Shown piece after piece: positions 32,511-41,236 of a DNA stretch of 64,000 bases. The position numbers and the translations under genes are program-made. Positions within the stretch are counted from its first letter, which is position 1. Each line of letters starts with the position of its first letter. The stretch spans positions 3,224,001 through 3,288,000 of the forward strand of contig NZ_LT629739.1 of NCBI RefSeq assembly GCF_900105045.1, read 5' to 3'. This DNA is from Brevibacterium picturae (GTDB lineage: Bacteria; Actinomycetota; Actinomycetes; Actinomycetales; Brevibacteriaceae). Under the pieces are notes generated by a model. That model ran no database searches. It saw only the letters and a list, made by a program, of their open reading frames with translations, and had not been told where the DNA came from.

Positions 32511-33809
32511 ATGAGCACTTCGACCCACACAAACTCCCCGTCGACGCCCGATCCGACGATTCCTGAGCCAGCAGCGACTCTCGACATCCACCTGCCCACC
32601 AGCGCCGATGCCGCGGACATCGCGCCCGGTCTCGTGACTCTGCGTCGTGCCCTGCATGAGCACGCCGAGGTCGGACTTGATCTGCCCGTCACACAGAAGC
32701 TCGTCCTCGATGCCATCGAGGGTCTCGACGTCGAAGTGACGAAGGGCAACGGGCTCTCTTCCATCGTCGTCGTCCTCCGCGGCGGTCAGCGCGCCGAGGA
32801 TGCGACCGGTGTCGTGCCTGCCGTGCTCCTGCGCGGAGACATGGACGGCCTGCCCGTGCAGGAGGCGACAGGCTTCGACTTCGCAGCCACGACGGGCCGG
32901 ATGCATGCCTGCGGCCACGACCTGCACACGACCGGCCTGGTGGGCGCGCTCAAACTCCTTCACCGCGATCGGGACTCGCTGCCCGGCGACGTCGTCTTCA
33001 TGTTCCAGCCCGGAGAGGAAGGCTATGACGGGGCCGGGAAGATGATCGACGAGGGCGTCCTCGACGCGGCTGGCCCACGGGTGAAGGCGGCCTTCGGCAT
33101 CCACGTCTCCGCCGACCAGGACCTCGGCGTCGCCTACTGCCGTCGCGGGTCGTACATGGCCGCGTTTTCGAAGATGTCCATCACCGTTCGCGGCAAGGGC
33201 ACCCATGCGTCCCGCCCGGCGACGGGCCGGGACCCCATCCAGGTCGGTGCGATGCTGGTCGGGCAGCTCCAGGAGTATGTGAGCAGACGCTTCGACATCT
33301 TCGACCCCCTCGTCGTCACCGTCGGCCAGTTCAACGGCGGGACCGCCCCGAACGTCATCCCCGACTTCGCCCAACTCGTCGTCAGCGTCCGCTCGTTCTC
33401 CGACGAGGCCACCACCCGCGCCGAGGCGGAGCTTCCACAGCTGGTCACCGAACTGGTGGCCGCCCACGGCCTCGAGGCCGATGTCGACTACGAGCGTGTG
33501 CTGCCGCCGACGATCAACAATGATGGGGAAGCCGACTTCTTCCTCGAGACCTTCGCCGACCTCTTCGGCGCCGACCGGGCCGTGGAGCGAGCGAACCCGA
33601 TTCCCGGTTCAGAGGACTTCTCCCGCGTCCTCGAACGGGTCCCCGGCGCGTATGGCCACTTCGGTGCGGCGCTGCCGAATCTGCCCGTCGACGAACGCGA
33701 AGCCAACCATTCGCCCCGAGCCCGTCACAGCGACGACGGCCTAGCCGATCAGGCGCTGTTCCTGGCTCATCTGGCCGGGCGGAAGCTCGCCCAGCTGGCA
33801 CAGAACTGA
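32511..33809 (+). CDS. M20 family amidohydrolase / N-acyl-amino-acid deacylase
   Basis: The 432-residue zinc hydrolase has LLRGDMDGLPVQE (metal ligand Asp), GRMHACGHDLHTT, FMFQPGEEGYDGA (catalytic Glu pair) and a late GSEDFS metal motif, as in hippurate hydrolase and IAA-amino-acid hydrolases. It probably removes acyl groups from N-acyl amino acids in the cytoplasm; the substrate is not readable. The first 40 residues are a Thr/Pro-rich extension without signal-peptide character. It begins a block followed ten bases later by nnrDE. Confidence 0.9.
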   Translation: MSTSTHTNSPSTPDPTIPEPAATLDIHLPTSADAADIAPGLVTLRRALHEHAEVGLDLPVTQKLVLDAIEGLDVEVTKGNGLSSIVVVLRGGQRAEDATGVVPAVLLRGDMDGLPVQEATGFDFAATTGRMHACGHDLHTTGLVGALKLLHRDRDSLPGDVVFMFQPGEEGYDGAGKMIDEGVLDAAGPRVKAAFGIHVSADQDLGVAYCRRGSYMAAFSKMSITVRGKGTHASRPATGRDPIQVGAMLVGQLQEYVSRRFDIFDPLVVTVGQFNGGTAPNVIPDFAQLVVSVRSFSDEATTRAEAELPQLVTELVAAHGLEADVDYERVLPPTINNDGEADFFLETFADLFGADRAVERANPIPGSEDFSRVLERVPGAYGHFGAALPNLPVDEREANHSPRARHSDDGLADQALFLAHLAGRKLAQLAQN

Positions 33810-33819
33810 GGAGACGACG

Positions 33820-35451
33820 ATGTCAGTCTTCGCCTACCCCAGCACGGTCATCCGCGAGGCCGAACGCCCCCTCCTCGAAGCAGGCGTCGACCTCATGGCG
33901 CGAGCCGCACGGGCTTTGGCCCAGTTCTCCACCGACGTGCTGCGGGAAAGGCGAGGGCAGATCGTCGGCTCCCGGGTGTGTGTGCTCGCAGGCCCGGGCA
34001 ACAACGCCGGAGACGCGCTCTTCGCCGCCGCAGCACTGGCCCGGCGCGGGGCTCACATCACCGTCGTGACACTGTTCGAGAGCACCCACGACGAGGGCCT
34101 GGCCGCAGTGCGTCGGGCCGGGGCCACCGTCATCGGCTTCCCGAGTCCACACGAGACCGCCGACTCGAGCGCCGAGGCGGCTGCAGGCGGGACGCCCGAC
34201 GAGGTCAGAGCATGTCTGCGCGCCGATATCCTGCGGGAACTCTCCCGGTCCGATCTCGTCCTCGACGGCATCCTCGGCATCGGAGGCCGTCCCGGTCTGC
34301 CCGAGCACATCGCCTCGCTCATCCGCGACTGGCGACACTCAGCCAGTACCAACCGCACCACCAACACCAGCCGCACCACGAGAACGGCGAGCACGCCGAC
34401 GGTCATCGCCGTCGACGTCCCCTCGGACCTGTCCTCGGACGCAGCAGGTGCCGAGGACAGGATCCACGCCGATCACACCGTGACCTTCGGCGGGCTCAAA
34501 ACCGAGCTGATCGATCCCCGCGTCACCGCGTTCACCGGCACGGTCCAGCTCGTCGACATCGGACTCGAACTCGACGAGAACCAAGCCACCGCCGAGGTGG
34601 TCGACACCGATGACCTCAACGCGGACTTCCCCCGCCCGCAACCGGAGGGACACAAATACTCCCGCGGGGTCGTCGGCATCCTCGCCGGGTCCGAGGAGTA
34701 CCCGGGTGCGGGTGTGCTGACGACCACCTCGGCGGTCAACTGCGGTGTCGGCATGGTCAGGTCCCTGGGATCCCAGCTGGTCTCCGAATACGTCCTCGGC
34801 CTCCACGCCGAGGTGGTCACCGCCTCTGGCCGGATGAATGCCGTGGTCATGGGGCCGGGCAACCCGGAGGACGAATACGTCCACGCCCGCGTCGACGAAC
34901 TGGCGGACACGAACGTTCCCGTCGTCCTCGACGCCGGGGCACTGGACATGGTCGGTCGCGCAGAGTCGGTCAAGGGCACCTGGCTGGCGGAGAGGCCCGT
35001 CGTCCTGACCCCGCACGCCGGTGAGCTGGCGCGGCTGCTCAGCCGCCTCCTCGGCGAGATCATCACCTCGAGTCGGATCAACGCCGACCCCATCGGCTGG
35101 GCGCAGCGAGCCGCGCATTCCAGCGGCTGCATCGTCCTGCTCAAGGGCCACCAGACCGTCATCGCCGCCCCTGACGGGTTCTGCGTGCTGCCGGAGGCCG
35201 GACCGGCCAGCCTGGCCACGGCAGGGTCCGGGGACGTGCTGGCCGGGATCATCGGTGCCCTGGTCGCGACCGTCCACGCCGGGACCCAGCACGAGGCACC
35301 GCTGCCGGAGCGCGAACTGGCCCACACCGTCGGACTCGGTGTGCTGGTGCACAACGCCGCGGGTCGGCGGGCGGTGAACGCCGGAGCGCTGGTCGATGCC
35401 GTCGCCGAGGTGGCAGGGGAGCTCATCCTCGGCGGATCACTGATCGAGTGA
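33820..35451 (+). CDS. nnrDE: Bifunctional NAD(P)H-hydrate epimerase / ADP-dependent dehydratase
   Basis: Repairs damaged NADH and NADPH hydrates. The N-terminal half (to about 240) is the NnrE epimerase with VCVLAGPGNNAGDALFAAA. The C-terminal half is the NnrD dehydratase with GILAGSEEYPGAG, VVMGPGNPED, VLTPHAGELARLL and ATAGSGDVLAGIIGAL. The 543 residues fit the fused YjeF form. A Thr/Asn/Arg-rich stretch (STNRTTNTSRTTRTAST) near residue 175 is an odd low-complexity insert. ATG 33820 follows GAGGAGACG. Confidence 0.95.
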   Translation: MSVFAYPSTVIREAERPLLEAGVDLMARAARALAQFSTDVLRERRGQIVGSRVCVLAGPGNNAGDALFAAAALARRGAHITVVTLFESTHDEGLAAVRRAGATVIGFPSPHETADSSAEAAAGGTPDEVRACLRADILRELSRSDLVLDGILGIGGRPGLPEHIASLIRDWRHSASTNRTTNTSRTTRTASTPTVIAVDVPSDLSSDAAGAEDRIHADHTVTFGGLKTELIDPRVTAFTGTVQLVDIGLELDENQATAEVVDTDDLNADFPRPQPEGHKYSRGVVGILAGSEEYPGAGVLTTTSAVNCGVGMVRSLGSQLVSEYVLGLHAEVVTASGRMNAVVMGPGNPEDEYVHARVDELADTNVPVVLDAGALDMVGRAESVKGTWLAERPVVLTPHAGELARLLSRLLGEIITSSRINADPIGWAQRAAHSSGCIVLLKGHQTVIAAPDGFCVLPEAGPASLATAGSGDVLAGIIGALVATVHAGTQHEAPLPERELAHTVGLGVLVHNAAGRRAVNAGALVDAVAEVAGELILGGSLIE

Positions 35452-35480
35452 GCCGATCCCTGATCGAGTCAGCGGGTCCC
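35441..35480. repeat. 20-bp direct repeat across the nnrDE stop
   Basis: TGATCGAGTGAGCCGATCCC (35441-35460) is followed directly by a copy starting TGATCGAGTCAGCGGGTCCC. It spans the nnrDE stop codon and lies just upstream of alr. Confidence 0.7.
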
Positions 35481-35508
35481 AGTCGGAATGAACGATGACG
35501 GTCCACGG

Positions 35509-35514
35509 TATTCT
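35509..35514 (+). promoter_or_regulatory. -10 box before alr
   Basis: TATTCT ends six bases before GTG 35521, supporting that GTG as a leaderless start rather than the upstream ATG 35488. Confidence 0.45.
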
Positions 35515-35520
35515 TATCCA

Positions 35521-36744
35521 GTGACATCAACCGATTCCTCAGGGGCACTGGTCAGAGCCGAGATCGACGTGGCCGCTCTGCAGGCCAATGCCGCGGTCCT
35601 CGCCGAACGCCTCGGCCCCGCCCGCCTCAAATGCGTCGTCAAGGCCAACGCCTACGGCCACGGCATCGACATCGTCGCCCGCGGGCTCTACGCCGCCGGC
35701 TGGCGTGATTTCTGCGTGGCCACGATCGGCGAGGCGCTGCGACTGCGTCAGATCCTGGGGGAGGACGCCGCCATCATGGCGTGGCTCTACGGGCCGGAGA
35801 CCGACCTCGACGCTGCTGTCGCCGCCGGGATCGAGCTGGGGGTGTCCACCGTCGACAGCCTCGACCGACTGCGAGACGCGGCCCGTCGGGTGAACACCAC
35901 GGCCCGCATCCATCTCAAGGTCGACACCGGACTCGGCCGCAACGGTCTGGCGCCCGCTGACTGGGCGCGCGCACTGGAGCATCTGCAGGAGCTCGACGCC
36001 GAGGCGGGCCCGGTCGCGGCCGATTCGAGCGAGACGGGCCCGGGCCTCGAAATCGTGGGCCTCATGAGCCACTACGCCGTCGCGGACGAACCCGAACGCG
36101 TCGAAACCGGGCAGCAGACACAGATCTTCACCTTCGCCCACCGGGAGCTCACGGCGGTGCTCGACGGTGCGCAGGGCCGCCTCGGCGAATCGGCTCGACT
36201 CGAGGTCCACATCGCGAACTCACCGGCCGCGCTGACGCTCTCGCCGTTCCCGGGCACAGCCGCCCGGGTCGGCCTGTCACTCTACGGTCTGTCTCCGCTC
36301 GAGGATCAGGATGCGCAGGACCTGGGCCTGGTGCCGGTGATGCGGCTGGTCTCCCAGGTCGTCAACCTCAAGGACATCCCCAGCGGCCACGGCGCATCCT
36401 ATGGACTCACGTTCACGGCCGCGGCCGATACCCGGTTCGCGCTGGTTCCCGGCGGCTACGGGGACGGGATCGCCCGCACGGCATCGAACAGGGCCGAGGT
36501 CAGCATCCGCGGAACCCGATATCCTGTGGTCGGCCGGATCGCGATGGATCAGATGATCGTCGAGGTCGGTGCCGGCGAGGTCGCCATCGGCGATGAGGTC
36601 GTCATCTTCGGACCCGACGGACCCAGCGCGGCCGAGTGGGGAGCCTGGGCCGACACGATCAACTACGAGATCGTCACGCGCATCAATGACCGCGTCGATC
36701 GCGTGGAAGTGCTGCCGCAGTCGACCGACGGGCCGGGTCTGTGA
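35521..36744 (+). CDS. alr: Alanine racemase
   Basis: PLP enzyme that makes D-alanine for peptidoglycan. The 407-residue protein shows the PLP lysine in CVVKANAYGHGIDIVARGL (about residue 40), HLKVDTGLGRNGL, GLSLYGLSP and YGDGIARTASN, and ends with the beta domain containing GRIAMDQMIVEVG. GTG 35521 was chosen over ATG 35488 because of the -10 position; the longer form would add 11 residues. It overlaps tsaE (TGATG), so cell-wall and tRNA-modification genes are transcribed together. Confidence 0.94.
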   Translation: MTSTDSSGALVRAEIDVAALQANAAVLAERLGPARLKCVVKANAYGHGIDIVARGLYAAGWRDFCVATIGEALRLRQILGEDAAIMAWLYGPETDLDAAVAAGIELGVSTVDSLDRLRDAARRVNTTARIHLKVDTGLGRNGLAPADWARALEHLQELDAEAGPVAADSSETGPGLEIVGLMSHYAVADEPERVETGQQTQIFTFAHRELTAVLDGAQGRLGESARLEVHIANSPAALTLSPFPGTAARVGLSLYGLSPLEDQDAQDLGLVPVMRLVSQVVNLKDIPSGHGASYGLTFTAAADTRFALVPGGYGDGIARTASNRAEVSIRGTRYPVVGRIAMDQMIVEVGAGEVAIGDEVVIFGPDGPSAAEWGAWADTINYEIVTRINDRVDRVEVLPQSTDGPGL

Positions 36745-37349
36745 TGCAGCTTCAACTGACGTCACTTGATCAGATGCGGGCCTTCGCCGAGGTGCTCGCC
36801 GGGCACCTGCGGGCGGGCGATCTCCTCATTCTCAGCGGCAACCTCGGCGCGGGGAAGACGACATTCACACAGTCCCTGGGACGGGCGCTGGGAGTCACCG
36901 GGCGCATCACCTCACCCACCTTCGTCATCGCACGCGAGCATCCTTCGCGCGGCGAGGGGCCTGCGCTCGTGCATGTCGACGCCTACCGGCTCTCCGACGC
37001 GGAGGAGCTCGGCGACCTCGACCTCGACTCGAAGCTCGAGGAATCGATCACCGTCGTCGAATGGGGCGCCGGACTCGCCGAGCAGCTGAGCACCGATTAC
37101 CTAGGCCTGACGATCACTCCGATGTTCGACCTCGAAGGCGACACAGACTTCGAGGACGACGGTCGCGAGGGCGCTGACGATGAGGCTGACGAGGACGAAC
37201 GGCGGATTGTAGAGCTGCACGGCCACGGCAGCACGTGGACTACACGACTGCAGCAGGTGAACGACTCGCTTCGCGCTCTGGGCGGTGCGGTTGAGCTCAG
37301 CACATTCGGTGGGTCGCAGGGATCCGTCGACGAGGAGGACAGCCAGTGA
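36744..37349 (+). CDS. tsaE: tRNA t6A synthesis ATPase TsaE
   Basis: ATPase that supports TsaB-TsaD in threonylcarbamoyladenosine formation at tRNA position 37. The 201-residue product carries the P-loop LSGNLGAGKTTFTQSLGRAL and the switch SPTFVIARE, then HVDAYRLSD and ITVVEWGAG. An acidic insert (DFEDDGREGADDEADEDE) and a C-terminal extension make it longer than the usual 150-165 residues. The start is ATG 36744 overlapping the alr stop; GTG 36741 is possible. It overlaps tsaB by four bases (GTGA). Confidence 0.95.
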   Translation: MQLQLTSLDQMRAFAEVLAGHLRAGDLLILSGNLGAGKTTFTQSLGRALGVTGRITSPTFVIAREHPSRGEGPALVHVDAYRLSDAEELGDLDLDSKLEESITVVEWGAGLAEQLSTDYLGLTITPMFDLEGDTDFEDDGREGADDEADEDERRIVELHGHGSTWTTRLQQVNDSLRALGGAVELSTFGGSQGSVDEEDSQ

Positions 37350-38029
37350 TCATACTCAGCATCGACACCTCCCAGGCCGCGTCCGTGGCCTTGGTCGACA
37401 CCGAATCCGGGACCGTGCTGGCGGCTGAACAAGCCGATGACCAGCGTCGGCACGTCGAGTTCATCGGCCCTGCCCTGTCTCGGGTGCTCGCGAATTCTGT
37501 CTGGCCGGACCTTGTCGTCACCGGAATCGGTCCGGGCCCATTCACCGGACTGCGCGTGGGGATCGCCGCGGGCATCGCCGTGGGGCAGGCCCGCGGCATC
37601 CCGGTCAAGGGACTTCTGTCGCAGGCCGCGCTCGCCGAGGAACTTCGCTGCACCACGACTGAGACGGCGGGCCCGGTGCTCATCGCCGCGGACGCCCGAC
37701 GCAAGGAAGTCTATTTCAGCGTCTACGAGAGCTCGGACGCTTCACTTCAGGCCGGACCTTTTGTGGCCAAGCCGGCCGAGGTCGCCGACGTCTTGGCCGC
37801 TCATGGTCACACGGCAGTCACTGCCCGCCTCGGTCGCGGATTCGTGCTCTACCCGGACGTCCTCGGGGAGTCCAGCGTGCCCACGATCACCGACCCGCGC
37901 GCCGAATACCTCGCGTTCGCCGCGGCCCGTCAGCTTGTACACGGCCACGCGCTGGCTGACCCGGTTCCCGAATACCTCCGTGAACCCGACGCCAAGGCGA
38001 CGCCGGCTCGTGAGAGCACACTGAAATGA
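37346..38029 (+). CDS. tsaB: t6A synthesis scaffold protein TsaB
   Basis: Partner of TsaD in the t6A complex. The 227-residue ASKHA-fold protein starts IILSIDTSQAASVALVDTE and has the family run VVTGIGPGPFTGLRVGIAAGIAVGQA. The start is GTG 37346, overlapping the tsaE stop. It is followed ten bases later by rimI, the usual order tsaE-tsaB-rimI; tsaD, normally next, is displaced by about 3.3 kb. Confidence 0.95.
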   Translation: MIILSIDTSQAASVALVDTESGTVLAAEQADDQRRHVEFIGPALSRVLANSVWPDLVVTGIGPGPFTGLRVGIAAGIAVGQARGIPVKGLLSQAALAEELRCTTTETAGPVLIAADARRKEVYFSVYESSDASLQAGPFVAKPAEVADVLAAHGHTAVTARLGRGFVLYPDVLGESSVPTITDPRAEYLAFAAARQLVHGHALADPVPEYLREPDAKATPARESTLK

Positions 38030-38039
38030 GCACAGGGAC

Positions 38040-38501
38040 ATGAGCACGGGTTCGGTGCACGATCAGGTGAGCATCAGCGAACTGAGCTGGTGGGATCTCG
38101 ACGAGATCGCGGACCACGACGCAGCCATCTTCGGGCCCACCGCGTGGACGCTGACCTACTACTGGGCAGTTCGGGCGCAGGCCGGAACGGTCATGTTCGC
38201 GGCACGAACGGCCACCTCGGCGCTGGCCGGATGGATCGTCATGTCCACTGCGGGTGGAGAGGCGGACGTAATGACGATCGCCACCACCGAGGCTGGACGA
38301 GGCCAGGGCATCGGGCGTCGACTGCTCCAGGCCGGGACCGACTGGGCCCTGAGCCGGGGCGCCGAAGTCGTCCACCTTGAGGTCGATGAGCACAACGAAT
38401 CGGCGCTGGGTCTCTATCGCTCCTTCGGGTTCTCCGAATGGGGCAGACGCCCCGACTACTACCCGGGTGCCGACGCGATTCTCATGCGCTACCGCCCTTA
38501 G
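38040..38501 (+). CDS. rimI: Ribosomal protein S18 N-acetyltransferase-like GNAT
   Basis: The 153-residue GNAT acetyltransferase has the acetyl-CoA loop EAGRGQGIGRRLLQAG (residues 83-98 or so) and the late VHLEVDEHNESALGLYRSFGF motif that marks RimI. Position after tsaB supports the assignment; the target, S18 N-terminus or another protein, cannot be read. It is convergent with the LysE gene, with a short repeat array between. Confidence 0.88.
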   Translation: MSTGSVHDQVSISELSWWDLDEIADHDAAIFGPTAWTLTYYWAVRAQAGTVMFAARTATSALAGWIVMSTAGGEADVMTIATTEAGRGQGIGRRLLQAGTDWALSRGAEVVHLEVDEHNESALGLYRSFGFSEWGRRPDYYPGADAILMRYRP

Positions 38502-38522
38502 CAGCAGCGCACTCGGCTGGAG

Positions 38523-38583
38523 GCGGGCTGTGCCGTCGGCTGAACGCGGGCCGTGCCGTCGGCCGAATGCGGGCTGTACGGCG
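38523..38583. repeat. Tandem repeat, 23 bp x 2.7
   Basis: GCGGGCTGTGCCGTCGGCTG + AAC at 38523-38545, a near copy at 38546-38568 and a partial copy at 38569-38583. It fills the gap between convergent rimI and the LysE gene. Confidence 0.75.
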
Positions 38584-38589
38584 TACTGG

Positions 38590-39225
38590 TTAGGCTCTGG
38601 CCTCGGTCGCCAGCCGCACGCCGAGTGCGATCATCACAGCCGCGCTCGTGCGATCGAGCCAGATCTTGACCCGTTCACGGGTGAGAATGCCACGGGCCCG
38701 CGTGGCCAGAAGAACGATGGCCGCGTGCCAGGCGGTGCCGATGGTCAGAGCGATGGCGACGAGCAGCACACCCCACCCGGCGGCCGAGGGAACGGTTGGG
38801 AGGAACTGAGGCAGGATGCTGATGTAGAAGACGCCGACCTTGGGGTTGAGGAGATTGCTCGTCATCCCGCTGCGGACCGCGCTGCCGGGGCTCTGGACGG
38901 GCATTGCCTCGGCCTCGGCGGCCGTCGGCCGATTGCGGGGCAGAGACTTCCAGATCGCCGTGCAGCCCAGCCAGACCAGGTAGCAGGCTCCCGCGATCCG
39001 AACGACGTCGTAGGCGATGGTGGAAGCGGCCAGCAGAGCGGTGAGGCCGATGAGGCTGGCAATGGCCCAGACGGCGTGGCCCATCTCGACTCCGACGACT
39101 GCGCCGAAACCCGAACGCCTGCCGTGGAGCAGTGTTGAACGCAGCACGATCATCAGATCGATCCCGGGCGTGGCCGCGCCGATCACAGCCACAAGGGCCC
39201 AGGCCAACAACTGGTGTGAATCCAT
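38590..39225 (-). CDS. LysE/RhtB family amino-acid exporter
   Basis: The 211-residue membrane protein has about six helices, the N-terminal AVIGAATPGIDLMIVLRSTL (the family's PGP-like motif) and SGMTSNLLNPKVGVFYISIL. It exports an amino acid or homoserine-lactone-like compound; the cargo is unknown. It sits with the heme oxygenase and reductase genes in a segment that separates rimI from tsaD. Six tandem repeats lie just upstream of its start. Confidence 0.88.
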   Translation of the reverse strand: MDSHQLLAWALVAVIGAATPGIDLMIVLRSTLLHGRRSGFGAVVGVEMGHAVWAIASLIGLTALLAASTIAYDVVRIAGACYLVWLGCTAIWKSLPRNRPTAAEAEAMPVQSPGSAVRSGMTSNLLNPKVGVFYISILPQFLPTVPSAAGWGVLLVAIALTIGTAWHAAIVLLATRARGILTRERVKIWLDRTSAAVMIALGVRLATEARA

Positions 39226-39272
39226 GTCAGTCTCTCGAACTGTTCGTCATTGAATGAGGTGTATCGCATCAG

Positions 39273-39392
39273 CGTACTCTCTCAGCCGGACGCGTACCCG
39301 CTCAGCCGGTCTCGTACCCGCTCAGCCGGTCTCGTACTCGCTCAGCTGGTCTCGTACTCGCTCAGCTGGTCTCGTACTCGCTCAGCTGGTTT
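39273..39392. repeat. Tandem repeat, 20 bp x 6
   Basis: Six head-to-tail copies with consensus CGTACTCGCTCAGCTGGTCT start at 39273, 39293, 39313, 39333, 39353 and 39373. Copies 2-3 (CCCG, GCCG) and 4-6 (CTCG, GCTG) form two sequence classes, and copy 1 is the most diverged. The array lies between the heme-oxygenase stop and the LysE start, where no gene is seen. Confidence 0.95.
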
Positions 39393-39417
39393 CGTCTGGT
39401 GGCGCTGCCGGACCCTG

Positions 39418-40146
39418 TCAGATGTTTGCGGTTGTGGCGGCTGTTGCGCCGGTTGTTGCGCCAGTAGTTGTGGCGGCGGGAGCCTCCGCCCCAGAACTGA
39501 GTTCGGCAAGGAGCCTGCCGTTGAGGGCGAACGCGGTCAACGTCTCGTCGATGACGAGCTGTTCATCACCACCGTTGGCTCCGATCTCATCGAGACGGCT
39601 GCGGTAAGCGTCCTTGTACGGTTTCGTCTTGCCCACCTTCGTGAAGTCCCACATGGTCAGCGCCTCCGCGGGCACAGAATAGTGGCGTCCCATGAGAGCG
39701 CCGATGGCCTGGCCGCCGGAGAGGTCGCCGAGGTAGCGCGTGTAGTGGTGGGCGATGAGCTGCTCCGGCCTCGTGAGCCGGTTGAGATGGTCGGCGTAGG
39801 TCTCAGCACTGGCCATCACCGTCGATCCGGAGTCCCCGACGACCTGTTGTGCAGCGTTTGGGTGCTGGCGTGCAGCGCTGGTCCCCAACTTCTCCAGGTC
39901 GCTGTGGATGCGCTGGGTTCGAAACAGGGCCGAATCGTGGAACGGAGCGACGAGCGGACTGACGGCGAATTCCCGAGTCTTCGACTCAAGGGCAGCATAG
40001 ATGAGGGCGTACTGCATGAGCAGGAGCGAATAGGCGCGCACGTCGAGTCGGCCCTGCATCAGGTCGACCATGAAACTGGTGTGCTCGACCTCGTCGTGGA
40101 TTGTGGCTGTGCTGGCCTTGAGTCGAGCTGAGAATGGTTCAGTCAT
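39418..40146 (-). CDS. hmuO: Heme oxygenase (biliverdin-producing)
   Basis: Breaks heme to biliverdin, CO and iron. The 242-residue protein starts FSARLKASTATIHDEVEHTSFM, where the His is the proximal heme ligand, and has LIAHHYTRYLGDLSGGQAIG, the distal-helix glycine motif. The C-terminal 25 residues are an Ala/Thr tail (TTTGATTGATAATTANI). ATG 40146 follows GAGGAAGC. An iron box about 75 bases upstream suggests DtxR control, as for hmuO of Corynebacterium diphtheriae. Confidence 0.95.
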   Translation of the reverse strand: MTEPFSARLKASTATIHDEVEHTSFMVDLMQGRLDVRAYSLLLMQYALIYAALESKTREFAVSPLVAPFHDSALFRTQRIHSDLEKLGTSAARQHPNAAQQVVGDSGSTVMASAETYADHLNRLTRPEQLIAHHYTRYLGDLSGGQAIGALMGRHYSVPAEALTMWDFTKVGKTKPYKDAYRSRLDEIGANGGDEQLVIDETLTAFALNGRLLAELSSGAEAPAATTTGATTGATAATTANI

Positions 40147-40221
40147 GATGCTTCCTCATTGAGAGATCGGTGATCCGGAAGTGTCTCGATCGTCCGGGCA
40201 ACTACAGTACTCGTTTTCATC

Positions 40222-40240
40222 TTAGCCTAGCCTGCCCTTA
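40222..40240. promoter_or_regulatory. DtxR/IdeR iron box of hmuO
   Basis: The 19 bases TTAGCCTAGCCTGCCCTTA match the iron-box consensus TTAGGTTAGCCTAACCTAA at 14 positions by eye. It lies upstream of hmuO on the minus strand and 48 bases before the divergent aldo/keto reductase start, so it could affect both. Confidence 0.75.
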
Positions 40241-40276
40241 CCTTTAACCCTGCCCTCTGTGACCATTGCCAAAGGG

Positions 40277-40282
40277 TAGGCT
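40277..40282 (+). promoter_or_regulatory. -10 box before the aldo/keto reductase gene
   Basis: TAGGCT ends six bases before ATG 40289, so the transcript is probably leaderless; a GGAGG between them would be too close to serve as a ribosome site. Confidence 0.45.
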
Positions 40283-40288
40283 GGAGGC

Positions 40289-41236
40289 ATGGAAAGAGTG
40301 CAATTGGCCGACACGAATCTGATGGTCCACCCGCTGCATCTGGGAGGCAATCCCTTCGGCTGGGGTGCAGACAGGGATCAGAGCTTCGCGGTCCTCGACG
40401 CCTACGCCGAGGCGGGTGGAAACTTCATCGACACAGCGGATGCCTATTCCGCGTGGGTCGACGGCAACTCCGGTGGCGAATCGGAGACAATCATCGGCGA
40501 ATGGATGGCCTCGCGCGGCAACCGCGACGACATGGTCATCGCCACCAAGGTCGGAGCGTATCCGAAGCGCAAGGGCCTCGATCCAGCCAATATCCGAAAA
40601 TGCATCGACGCTTCCCTGCGTCGCCTCGGAACTGATCACGTCGATGTCTACTACGCACACTCCGACGATGAGAGCGTCGATCAGGTGGCGGTGGCGGAGA
40701 CCTTCGACGCTCTGGTGCGGTCCGGGAAGGTCAGCTACCTCGGCGCTTCGAATTTCACCCTGGATCGTCTGCAATCGGCGATGAAGATCAGCGCGCAGTA
40801 TTCCCTGGCGTGCTATCGCGTCGTCCAGGACCGTTACAACCTCGTCTCTCGAAGTGCTGTCGATTCCCAGAAGCAGGAATACCTGCGCGCCCAGGGCATC
40901 GCTGAACTCCCCTTCCACTCCCTGGCCTCGGGATTTCTCAGCGGAAAGCACACCGGGGGAGACGCCACGGGCAGTGTGCGCGGCTCACGGGTCGCCGATC
41001 TCCTCGAGAACCAAGAGGCGCTGCGGGCCCTCGAAATACTTGACGATGTAGCCTCGGCCCACAACGCCAGCATGACCGCGACCACTCTGGCCTGGCAGCT
41101 GACACATGATTTCATTCCCTCCACCATCGCCTCGGCGCGGGTGCCGGAGCAGTTGACCGAACTCCTCGCAGGAACCGAACTGCAGCTGGCCGACGACGAG
41201 ATCACGGCGCTCAACGATGCGTGGGTGGAAGCATGA
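40289..41236 (+). CDS. Aldo/keto reductase
   Basis: The 315-residue NADPH-dependent oxidoreductase has GGNFIDTADAYSAW (catalytic Asp and Tyr), the Lys in MVIATKVGAYPKRKG and the His in VDVYYAHSDDES. The late cofactor segment IPSTIASARVPEQL fits the family. The substrate is unknown. It heads a set of overlapping genes (reductase, SRPBCC protein, tsaD, NUDIX) and overlaps the next gene by four bases. Confidence 0.92.
   Translation: MERVQLADTNLMVHPLHLGGNPFGWGADRDQSFAVLDAYAEAGGNFIDTADAYSAWVDGNSGGESETIIGEWMASRGNRDDMVIATKVGAYPKRKGLDPANIRKCIDASLRRLGTDHVDVYYAHSDDESVDQVAVAETFDALVRSGKVSYLGASNFTLDRLQSAMKISAQYSLACYRVVQDRYNLVSRSAVDSQKQEYLRAQGIAELPFHSLASGFLSGKHTGGDATGSVRGSRVADLLENQEALRALEILDDVASAHNASMTATTLAWQLTHDFIPSTIASARVPEQLTELLAGTELQLADDEITALNDAWVEA

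Noticed and set aside
31155..33467. A 770-codon minus-strand frame opposite the epimerase and M20 genes
   Set aside because: Both plus-strand genes have full family motifs in their own frames; the opposite frame has none.
39273..39392. CRISPR array
   Set aside because: Units are directly adjacent without spacers and no cas gene is in the window.
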